Below, in pieces: positions 1-9,153 of a stretch of 64,000 bases of DNA. Where the stretch lies: contig OZ024890.1 in the NCBI GenBank assembly GCA_964017195.1, positions 24,607,701 to 24,671,700 of the forward strand, read 5' to 3'. Position 1 is the first letter of the stretch; each line of letters starts with the position of its first letter. The DNA is from Siderastrea radians (taxonomy: Eukaryota; Cnidaria; Anthozoa; Scleractinia; Rhizangiidae). Position numbers and translations under genes: made by a program. Below the pieces are notes generated by a model. The model was not told the origin of the DNA. It did no database searches and saw nothing but the letters and a program-made list of their open reading frames with translations.

Positions 1-393
1 TCTGTCTTTGAAAGGTTACCAACAGGACTATCTTTAAAGTTTTGGATGAAAGTGGATGGAAGTTTAAGTGTGACTATCCAGCAAAGGCGAATACAAAATA
101 ATTCGGCGTGGTAACTAAACCTTCTACTTTCAAAGATACAAGTGCGACAAAAATAGCTGTTCAAAAAACAATTTAATTTTGTGGGTGTGAATGGTAACCC
201 GTCGTCAGCTGGATAATTGGCTACATGGGTTCAGTGATTTGCTAAGAAATCTCCGTTGTGGGTCAGAAATTTTTAATTTAAGACGTTCTCAGTAAAGGAA
301 GCCCTTTTATATGTGGCAGACAGTTAGGCGCCAACATCTAATAATATCTCGAAGGCATACTAAATGTTATCGAAGACACTTTGACAAGGCCTG
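1..393. repeat. Left copy of ~390-bp direct repeat
   Basis: This stretch is repeated almost base for base at 2858-3240 in the same orientation. The copies diverge after the shared tail ACTTTGAC. The left copy begins at or before the window edge, so its true start is unknown. The pair brackets a tandem array, and the right copy runs directly into a Penelope-like reverse transcriptase fragment. That fits the repeated flanks (pseudo-LTRs) of Penelope-like elements, but this assignment is an inference. No coding sequence is seen inside. Confidence 0.8.
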
Positions 394-1070
394 TACAGAC
401 CGGTGAGGGTAAGAGGGGCAACTGACGAGTTTGCGGACAATGGCATTATGGAATGATTTGCGGAATGGCCCAAAATTGTGACTAAAGAATCCAGTTTATA
501 CGGAATGACAACAAATTATACCGTGGCTGAAATTTTCCAAGAATTTCAACGGAACGTTTGTTTAAACGCCCTGGAAACGTTCGTTATTTGTTTAGTATTG
601 TAAAGCGATTCAGAAAAAAGCTTGTGCATACTACAAACGTTGGTATGTCCTCGACAGTAGTGAGAAACTCACAGAATTAGTGCAGAAATTAACTCTTATT
701 CAAAATAAACCTCCCTGGAATATTCGATGTTTGTTGGGAAGTACCACGCGATTCAAAACTTTTTGTAGTTGACGAACTTTCCGAGCTTTAGTACACCATA
801 CAATCCATAAGGGGGCAGGTATTGGGATTAGAAGGTTCTATAGCATTCTAGAATTGTTCTAGATAGAAAAGGTCATTGAGAATATGAAACGAGTGTAAGA
901 TCGGTCTTATGAGACGTCTAAAATTCTGACTTCTAAAGTTCTAGAATTGCTCATGTCTGTTGTTATCGTTCTCAAACCTCTAAAGCTCAAGAATTTATCG
1001 TGTCTGTTATCAACTTTCAAATCCTTCTAAAACTTCTAAAGCTCTAAAGTTGCTCATATATCTGTAATAG
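394..1070. other. AT-rich unclassified stretch before the array
   Basis: No gene is recognisable. The stretch from about 830 to 1070 contains repeated short words of the type TTCTAGAA and CTTCTAAA, which look like a degenerate short tandem repeat leading into the 189-bp array. Confidence 0.4.
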
Positions 1071-2340
1071 TTCTAATGTTGTATTACGTTAGAAGATGGC
1101 GGCCACTTAAGGAAATCTATGTGGAGTTCGGAGCATGTCATCACAAGAAAAGGTAAAGAGACAGAACCGAGACATCGAGAGATGGAATACTCAACCAAAG
1201 TAGTTTAACAGGATGTGTTATTTGTTACCGGGAAAACTCCCCAAAAATAGTTATTCAATTTCTAATGTTGTATTACGTGACAAGATGGCGGCCACTTAAG
1301 GAAATCCATATAAAGTTCGGAGCATGTTATCATAAGAAAAGGTAAAGAGACTAAACTCAGACATCGAGAGACGGAATACGGAACCAAAGTAGATTAACAG
1401 GATGTGCCATTTGCCACCGGGAAATCTCCCAAAAAATAGTTATTCACTTTCAAAAGTTGCATTACATGACAAGATGGCGGCCACTTAAGGAAATGTATGT
1501 GAAGTTCAGAACATGTTATCATAAGAAAAGGTAACTTTAGACGAAACTGAGACATCGAGAGATGGAACACTGAGCCAAAGTAGTTTAACGGGATGTGTCA
1601 TTTGTTACCGGGAAATTAGAACCAAAAGATAGTTATTCAATTTCTAATGTTGCATTACGTAACAAGCCTGGCAACCACTTAAGGAGAGACGGAACTGAGA
1701 CATCGAGAGATGGAATATTCAACCAAAGTAGTTTAACATGTCGTGTCATTTGTGACCGGGAAAACTCCCAAAACATAGTTATTCAATTTCTAATGTTGTA
1801 TTACGTGTCAACATGGCGAACAAACAAGGAAACCTATGTGAAGTTTGGAGTATGTCACCACACAAAAACGTAAAGAGACGGAACTCAGACATCGCGTGAT
1901 GGAATACTGAACCAAAGAAGTTTAACAGGAATTGTCAATTGTTACCGGGAAAACTCCGACAAAACAGTTATTCACTTTGAAAAGCGGTATAACGAGACAT
2001 GATGGCGACCACGTAAGGAAATCCATGTGGAGTTCAGAGCAACTCAGACATCGAGAGATGGAATACTGTGCTAAATTAGTTTAACACGATTTGTCATTTG
2101 TTACCTGCAAAATTCCCCCAAAATAGGTATTCTCTTTCAAAAGTGGTATTACGTGACAACATGGCGAGCAAACAAGGAAATCTATGTGAAGTTCATAGCA
2201 TGTTATCACACGGAAAGGTAAAGAGACGAAACTCAGACATCAAGAGATGGCAAACTGAACCAAATTTGTTCAACAGAATGTGTCATTTGCTACCGGGAAA
2301 ACTGCAACAAAATAGTTATTTACTTTCAAAATTGGTATAA
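1071..2340. repeat. ~189-bp tandem repeat array (7 units)
   Basis: Units can be phased on the block TTCTAATGTTGTATTACGTGAC or its variant TTCAAAAGTGGTATTACGTG, starting at 1071, 1260, 1449, 1642, 1788, 1978, 2136 and 2325 (last one truncated). Spacing is 189, 189, 193, 146, 190, 158 and 189, so two units carry internal deletions of about 30-45 bp. Each unit has a conserved ATGGCGGCCAC-like block and a GTTACCGGGAAAA block. Short open frames across the units are by-products of the repeat. It is a diverged minisatellite or satellite of unknown role. Confidence 0.85.
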
Positions 2341-2857
2341 CGTGACAAGATGTTTATATGTCAAAAAAGTGAGGAATTTGTAGGAAGTTGGGGAGGGAAA
2401 GATAAGGCATGTATCAGATTATATTGATAACAACACCACAGTAAAAGATCGTACAAAACCTTTCATAGAAATGGTCCCTCTTAGGATTTTATTTGTAAAC
2501 TCACATGCCAAAATATGACATAAAGTAATAAGAACGCCTCACTTTAGAAGTAATCAGTTCAAAGTTTGAGCCCAGAAAGATTTTCTTTTTCTGAGTAAGA
2601 AATCTTGCGCATATTCAAAGCTAAAAGGCAACAGAATTGAAAACTCACCTTTGCTTCGATCACAGATTAGTCCTGAACCGACTGACGTCTGATGACAATG
2701 AGTACTTCATTGACATGCCCTAATTTACGTGACAAACAAAAAGTCATACTTTATTGATGGCATTGCATGTGGTCCCTAATTGTTTTTCTTTATCATAATT
2801 GGGTCAGAAGACATTGAATGCGTACCAGAGCAATATCCGTTTGGTGAGCAGGTTCTT

Positions 2858-3240
2858 CTGTCTTTGAAAGGTTACCAACAGGACTATCTTTAAAGTTTTG
2901 GATGAAAGTGGATGGAAGTTTAAGTGTGACTATCCAGCAAAGGCGAATACAAAATAATTCGGCGTGGTAACTAAACCTTCTACTTTCAAAGATACAAGTG
3001 CGACAAAAATAGCTGTTCAAAAAACAATTTAATTTTGTGGGTGTGAATGGTAACCCGTCGTCAGCTGGATAATTGGCTACATGGGTTCAGTGATTTGCTA
3101 AGAAATCTCCGTTGTGGGTCAGAAATTTTTAATTTAAGACGTTCTCAGTAAAGGAAACCTTTTATATGTGGTAGACAGTTAGGCGCCAACATCTAATAAT
3201 ATCTCGAAGGCATACTAATTGTTATCGAAGGAACTTTGAC
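2858..3240. repeat. Right copy of ~390-bp direct repeat
   Basis: Near-identical, same-orientation copy of bases 1-393. A few substitutions and small indels separate the two, for example AAGGAAGCCC versus AAGGAAACC. It ends directly at the reverse transcriptase fragment at 3236. Confidence 0.85.
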
Positions 3241-3589
3241 GCCAGCACTTCAACGCAAACTCAACAGCAAACTACTTGACCTCAAGAAAACTGACGCTAT
3301 TGACATTCAACGCTACAACAGACTGAGGTGCCGTGTACCACAACCACCGAAACTTTACGGACTACCGAAACTGCACAAACCTAACATACCCATGCGACCC
3401 ATAGTCTCATTCTGTGGGTCCCTGACTTACCAACTGTGCAAATACTTGACTACCGTACTGAAACCTTTGACGGAACCGACGAATCACGACACAAACTACA
3501 GTCGACTGATGAAAGCTTTATCTCTCGCTTTTTTAGAGAAACCTATTGTAGCTTCTGTCACTATAAAAGAATGGTTAATGAGGTTATAA
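3236..3589 (+). pseudogene. Penelope-like retroelement reverse transcriptase fragment
   Basis: An open stretch of about 117 codons, without an ATG at its left end, contains the motif [18 protein letters not shown] followed by a [15 protein letters not shown] segment. This is the well-known N-terminal part of the reverse transcriptase of Penelope-like elements. The catalytic palm motifs (FDVTSLF and the YxDD box) are missing: similarity stops near residue 80 and the frame then ends. It is therefore a truncated, dead fragment. Its position at the edge of the 390-bp direct repeat suggests that the repeats belonged to the same element. Confidence 0.8.
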
Positions 3590-3850
3590 AAGAGGTCGCT
3601 GAAACAACGATAGAAATCCATCGAAATGGTTTTTAGGACGTTGAAGTATGTGTAACAGAAGCCTCTGGGGAGAAGTAGGATAATATGAGTAGGATTCCAA
3701 ATAAAATCGGGCTTTGTTAAAAAAAAAAAGTCTTGTCGTGTGTGTCCGTTTCTCAAATAGGGGCGTTGAGATGGATGTAGAAAGCATTGAAACGAACAGC
3801 ACCAAAGCCGCTAAGTATTCCAATTAATTCACCGTTGCGTCAAAGGTAGT

Positions 3851-5110
3851 GTCACGTGCCAAGTTCTTCCATACCGGAAACGCTCATACAAGCTTTAAGT
3901 CCACCTGCTTTAACTCTTAGTAAATGTACGATGTTTGTGTCCCCATTTCTGTTAAAAATATGTTTGAGATAGGTGCAAAGGACATTGAAATGAACTAAAT
4001 ATACGTAAGGTTTACAACACAACGATTTTACAAATAACTGAAATGTCACGTGGAATATTATTCCATACCGGAAATTCTCATACGAGCTTCAAGTCTTAGT
4101 AAATGTTCACTGTTTGTGTCGCCATCTCTCATAGTAAAAGTGTTGAGATGGGTGTAAAGGCCATTGAGATGAGCTAAATATACGGTAAGGTTTACAGTTA
4201 AACTATTTCACTGATGATTAAAATGTCACGTGAAAAGTTATTCCACACCGGAAACACTCATACGAGCTTTAGCCTTAGGAAATACGATGTTTGCGTCGCT
4301 ATTTCTCGTAGCAGAAGTGTTGAGATGGGTGCAAAGAGGATTGAGATTAGCTAAATATACGATAAGGTTTACAGTAAAATTGTCTTACTGATAAGTGAAA
4401 TGTCACGTGAAAAGTTATTCTCTACCGGAAATAACCATACAAGGTCAGTAAGTGTTAGAAAATGTACGATGTTTGTGCCGTCATTTCTTATAGAAAAGTT
4501 ATCGATTTGGGTGTAAAAGTGATTGAGATAATAATAATAATAATAATAATAATAAACTTTATTAACGTGTTTTAAAATATCTAGCTTACACTAAAGTAAG
4601 CTAATTGGGGACACCTATCTATACCTATCTAAAGTAGTAAAAATATATAAAATATTACAATATATACAATATAAAATATAAAATATAATATCACATCAAC
4701 CTTTTGTGATAAAACCCCCAAATGTTCACAAAATCAAAAGTCACTAATTACTACATAGAGGACAGTTGTTACATCCTTCCTCCAGTAACGCTTCGAGATT
4801 CTTTTTTCTAATAGTGTTCTTAAAACTATTTAACGAATTAGGTAAGGTTTACAATAAAGCCATTTTACTGATAACTTAAACGTCATGTGAAAAGTTCTTC
4901 ATTACCCGAAACGTGCATACAAGTTTCAAGTCGTAATAAATGTGCGATGTTTGTGAAGGTCTTTCTCGCAGTAAAAGTGTTGAGTTGGATGTAAAGGGCA
5001 TTGAGATGAGCTAAACGTGCGGTAAGAATAACAATAAAATTATATTACTAACAGGTGATGTGTTGCGTTACGAGTTATTCCGTACCTAAACCGTATCAAA
5101 CTAAATAAAA
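3851..5110. repeat. ~180-bp tandem repeat array (6 units)
   Basis: Units are phased on GTCACGTG followed by AGTTATTCCATACCGGAAA and start at about 3851, 4045, 4225, 4402, 4882 and 5061. The 4402-4882 interval is lengthened by an insertion at 4530-4846. Each unit has a CACGTG E-box palindrome in the early copies, decaying to CATGTG and then lost. The units are about 75-85% alike by eye. No relation to the 189-bp array was found. Confidence 0.75.
4530..4846 (-). mobile_element. Probable LINE 3' end inserted in the satellite
   Basis: A ~317-bp block interrupts the 180-bp array. It begins with (AAT)n and AAACTTTATTAACG; read on the minus strand this is AATAAAGTTT followed by (ATT)n, which resembles the 3' tail of a non-LTR retrotransposon ending in a trinucleotide microsatellite. 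No coding sequence is left in it. Confidence 0.5.
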
Positions 5111-5321
5111 TGCAAATGATACTCCACTATTGCTATGTCACACAACAAATATACTTCCTTCGGGACGGCTGACTGCGTTTGAAAAATCTTTTTTAAGTAT
5201 TTTGGAACTATTTATACACGTATTTTATAGTTCTTCTACTGATTCTCAGCTCTAATTTTACTATTTCTCGCTCAAATCGAATTGGCAGACAACTTCAGCC
5301 TGGTGTTAAATGTTGGCCTGA

Positions 5322-6483
5322 ATGCTTTCGAACGAATCAATTCTAGAATTCGTCGAAATGTTTCAGTCCGACGCATATGCGCCCACAGTTAGTGGAATGC
5401 GGTTGACTTGTTATCAGTACGCGCTCGCTACCGTTCCAAAACATATTAACCTTGTTTTCACAAATATGGCTAGTAAATGTAAAAGTACAACTAACTATAC
5501 AATGGAAGTAATTGCATTTATCTTTATATGGTACTGGTTTCGCAAAGTGGCGCCGCATTCAAACATATATATCGCGATTTATCGTCGGCAACATCGTCAG
5601 TGGATTCTAGAGAGAATGGAGGACAGTAGTGGCAGTGAAACGAGCGATCTGCTTTTACATCGAGTATTGTCCGCTTCGCTTGATGCAGAGAAGTCGTGGT
5701 TTGCACTAAATTCTGTGAAATGTGGGGGCAAACCTTCCAGGTTCTGTTCGTCAGGTTTCGCCCAGGTATTTCCAGACGAATACCGACAAATCGCCTTAGA
5801 TGATCTGGTCGGATGCGATGGCTTTCCCGCGCCCGCCAGTTGGTTTTCGGCTTCCAGTCGTCGAGCAGAAAATGTGTATGTCGCATCAGCCTTTGGCCTT
5901 GTCGTTGGAATCCTGCGCCAAAAGACATTAGACGCCCCATTCTTTCAAACGGAGGATTTCCAATTGATCAGGGCTTGGATCAATGGGTTTAATTTTGTCT
6001 CTCTGGAGCTGCATCCACAAGTTTCCCGCCAGCTCCTCCTACCACTCCGAGCCCGCCAAAACCAAATAGAGTGCCATTTCCTCAGCACAACCAAGAGTTA
6101 AGGCACATCAAAGAGGAAGAGAAGCCTAAACGAACTTAGGGCCGATGAAGACCTGTCTCCTGCCTTCAAAAAGAAGAAAATGCGGGAAACCGCGGTAAAT
6201 TTGCTGAACCAAATCACCGGAGTGTGTAAACGTAATGGTGAATCGCTTAGTACTGTGCTTGGGGAGTGCTGTTCTTTGACTGGAAAGCCTGGTCAAGATG
6301 CCCGGGAAGTGGTCTCGAATGTGTTTGATTCAGTGGTGCAGGAGAAAGGAATCACAACAGCTTTCTCGAAGCTACTCTCAGAAGGACGTGTGGATGGAGA
6401 GAGTGCGCCAGACTGGGTCTACCTCCTGTTTAAACTGAAGTCAAGGACCTGACAACTATCTCACAAAACTGGGAAGGGCAGGG
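5322..6483 (+). pseudogene. Uncharacterised gene, 5' part, interrupted
   Basis: A frame opens with ATG at 5322 and runs 259 codons to TAA at 6099-6101. The same frame then continues without shift from 6102 to TGA at 6452, with a lysine-rich KRKRS and FKKKKMRE region and an ESLSTVLGECC block. After a likely small frameshift near 6440, the similarity continues to a strong donor (GTAAGT at 6484). The 3' block resembles a protein family I recall as expanded in corals, and the exon at 13881-14219 looks like its next part; this family recall is not verified. The first 259 residues match nothing I recognise. One in-frame stop plus a frameshift argue for a pseudogene. Confidence 0.45.
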
Positions 6484-7139
6484 GTAAGTTGAACTTCTTG
6501 ATTTTATCTTTATATACTCTGTTATCATAATAAATTGTTGGATTATTTTTATTTGTCTCTGCTAAAAATGCACTTTGCCCTGGTCCATATTAGTATTTTT
6601 GAGGGGGTGGTGGTAATGTTATTGTGGTGCAAGAATTGTTTGCTTTTTGATTCTAGACTTCCCTTATTTTAAAACTGAAATAAGCTTGTTGTTGAAATAC
6701 GTGATAATTTTGATTCATTGTGAACAATCTGCTATAACTTGGCAATCCTGGTCTAACCAATCAATGAATTTGATGATAATCAATATCAACCAGGGTTCGA
6801 GACTAACTTTTCAGCATAGTAGCCTAGTGGCTAGTGAGAGGATTGATTTCACTAGCCAAAATAAATTTTCACTAGCCACACTTTCTTTTTGCATAATCTC
6901 ATACTGTGTTCAATAATTATGTCCAATTTTTAGCCGAAGTAAGTACGATCAACATGCCTCGCTGTAATCTCAAGAGCGAAGAACTGGAATGTTGACTTTT
7001 CTTTCCAACGGTTAAAGATCCTCACACGAATACAAAGTATTATGTGCCTTCAGAACAAATTCCCAGGCGCGATGTAGTTAATGCCTCTCTTTCCCATTTC
7101 GGTCAGATCATGACGAATATCTCGAAAAGTTAACCTTAT

Positions 7140-7840
7140 ATGAGCATGTCATCGTACGGAGAAACGATGGGAAGACAAGACTAACATTGTACGAACGTTG
7201 TAAGGTACGGAGAAACGTCAAAAAGACAAGACTGATACAGCACTCAACTCACGTGCGGAAAAACGTCTGCAAGAGAAGAGTAGTAAATTATAAGCGTATT
7301 TAAGTGTGGAGAAATGTGGAGTAGACAAAATTAATAAGGTTCGAACTTACTAGTAAGGTACGGAGAAACGTTGAGAAGTCATATCAAACACGTTGGTTGC
7401 AAATGCACTACAGTAGGGAGAAACACTGTCAACATACCAAGATACAGAGACAAGTTGAGGAGACACTGAGACTAATAAAATACGCAACTACTAACTTACG
7501 GAGAAATGTTATTAGACAAAACTAAGTCCGTCAGAACGTGTTCAACATACGGAGAAACGTATATGAGGCAACTAACATCGCATTAACGTACGGATAAACC
7601 TTGAAAGGACAAGACTAATACCGTATTTTTTGAACATACTAACATACAGAGAAACGCTAGCAGTGTAGACTTGACGTACCAATGTACTAACCGAGAACAA
7701 TAAAATTTTGGATTTATCAATTGAGTTGATAAGGTAGATTGGCCATCGTAAAGAGATTGAAAGCTTTCAATCTCTTAACGGTGGCCAATCTACCTTATCA
7801 ACTCAGTTGATAAATCCAAAATTTTGTGTTTCACGTCCCT

Positions 7841-7873
<33 letters not shown>

Positions 7874-8195
7874 ACCCCCTTGTTTGTTTGTTAACCCGGA
7901 ACACTGTCGAGCGAACGTGCTAACGTACGAAGAAACGTTGAGAAGGCTAGACTGATAAATTGACGAACCTTCTTACTACGAAGAAATATTGTGAAGACGT
8001 TACATAGAAACGTTGGAAAGAGAAAGTAGCATTATACTAACGTAGCAATTAATGGAAAAAAGTCGATAAGAGAAGACCAAAGAATTGTGTGAACGTACCA
8101 ACGTGTAGACAAATATCATATGAATGCACTAATGGACCTTTCAAGGAAACGTATAGTGAAACGTTTTGAAGACGGCTTATTTTGTTCGAACGTAG
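7140..8195. repeat. Degenerate ~60-bp minisatellite inside the hAT-like element
   Basis: The word ACGGAGAAACGTT (with variants) recurs about every 50-75 bp, followed by GAGAAGACAAGACTAATA and then CGAACGTACTAACGT. More than a dozen degenerate units are visible between 7147 and 8165, broken by the palindrome at 7702-7825. The array fills most of the transposon. Confidence 0.7.
7702..7825. repeat. 124-bp near-perfect palindrome
   Basis: The arms AAAATTTTGGATTTATCA... meet at a central AAGCTT (centre 7763.5). Only a few mismatches occur, for example CATCG against CGGTG and one in CAATTGAG against CTCAGTTG. It has no spacer. It is probably a small foldback MITE that landed in the minisatellite; no target duplication was identified. 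Confidence 0.85.
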
Positions 8196-8437
8196 TATCA
8201 TACAAATATTATGATATCCTTTTACGGAATAAGTTTTAGTTTCTGCTCAGTACACTCAATTTGCTTTTGGGATCCAAGCATCAGAAGTAACATTAGTTTG
8301 GTTCCCATCCTGTGCTTTAGTGCTTTGAAACTTTTGCTAGCCAAAATGGCTAGTGAAAGCGCAAAACCTACTAGCCAAAACGGAATTTCTACTAGTCTGT
8401 GACTAGTTGGCTACCGTTAGTCTCGAGCCCTGTCAAC

Positions 8438-8792
8438 CAATAACAATCAATGCTAACTACCAGTAATCAAATGATATCAGAAATTAATGAAAATTGATGA
8501 AAAACAAGGAAAATTTGGGACTTTTAATTTTATCGATTTTCATCGATTACCATAGATTTTCATCAATGATAGTTGAAAAATTGAACAAGACTTAACAGTA
8601 AGGTGAAGTTTGATAATTTGAGATTCTACCAAGTTGCATCAGTGCCAGGGGATTACAAACAATCGATGTAATTTTTCTTGTGACTATCGATTCTCATTGA
8701 TTGGACGATACTAGTTATTGATTGGTTTGGTTTTAATAAAGTTAGTTATCCCCAACTCCGCACCACCCCACACCCTCCCAAGTATTTAACCT
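8438..8792. other. ATCGAT/ATTGAT-rich AT-rich spacer
   Basis: No gene is seen. Repeated ATTGATG, ATCGATT and TTTTCATCGAT words occur on both strands at 8440-8730 and also just left of the hAT-like element (6758-6785). Probably an older short-repeat element split by the insertion. Confidence 0.4.
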
Positions 8793-8797
8793 GTGTT

Positions 8798-8958
8798 TGT
8801 AACAAGTTATACACTAAGTTCTTGTTCGGGAATGAGAGAGAAAGACAAGCCCTGATTCAAGATGGCGGTTTAACAACAAGTCCTTTATTCGGAACGAGGC
8901 TCTGACGTAGGCACGCCACGAGGCTGTGACAGTGTCACGCAATAATAATATTGTCACA
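8798..8958 (-). repeat. 3' LTR of the gypsy element
   Basis: 161 bp, identical by eye to 13386-13546. On the element's own strand it starts TGTGACAATATT and ends CTTGTTACA. It contains AATAAAGG on that strand, a likely polyadenylation signal. Confidence 0.95.
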
Positions 8959-9153
8959 TCCTCCCCATTTTTAAAGTAACAACATTTCCTAATAAGCCAT
9001 AAATGCCGAGTAATAAAGAATAGAAAAAGGTAAAACAAATAACAAGTCTATAACATTGTTCAACATCAACTGGCAGCAAAGTTCAAAAAAAAAATTAATA
9101 ATAATAATATCACATGTGCTGCATGAGTCTCAATGTTATCGCAAGAGAACAGT

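Larger units (their letters stand above)
6791..8432. mobile_element. Non-autonomous hAT-like DNA transposon (1642 bp)
   Basis: The ends are inverted repeats: CAGGGTTCGAGACTAAC at 6791 and its complement GTTAGTCTCGAGCCCTG ending at 8432. The flanks carry a 5-bp target duplication TCAAC (6786-6790 and 8433-8437). Subterminal copies of CTAGCCA and TGGCTAGTG lie near both ends (6822-6880 and 8336-8412), as expected for hAT transposase binding sites. The CAGGG ends suggest hAT; a 5-bp duplication is unusual, since classical hAT makes 8 bp. No transposase is encoded; most of the interior is a minisatellite. Confidence 0.8.

Noticed and set aside
5524..5940. Minus-strand 138-codon frame
   Set aside because: It overlaps the plus-strand frame at 5322-6101, which continues in frame into the lysine-rich segment; no known domain was recognised on the minus strand.
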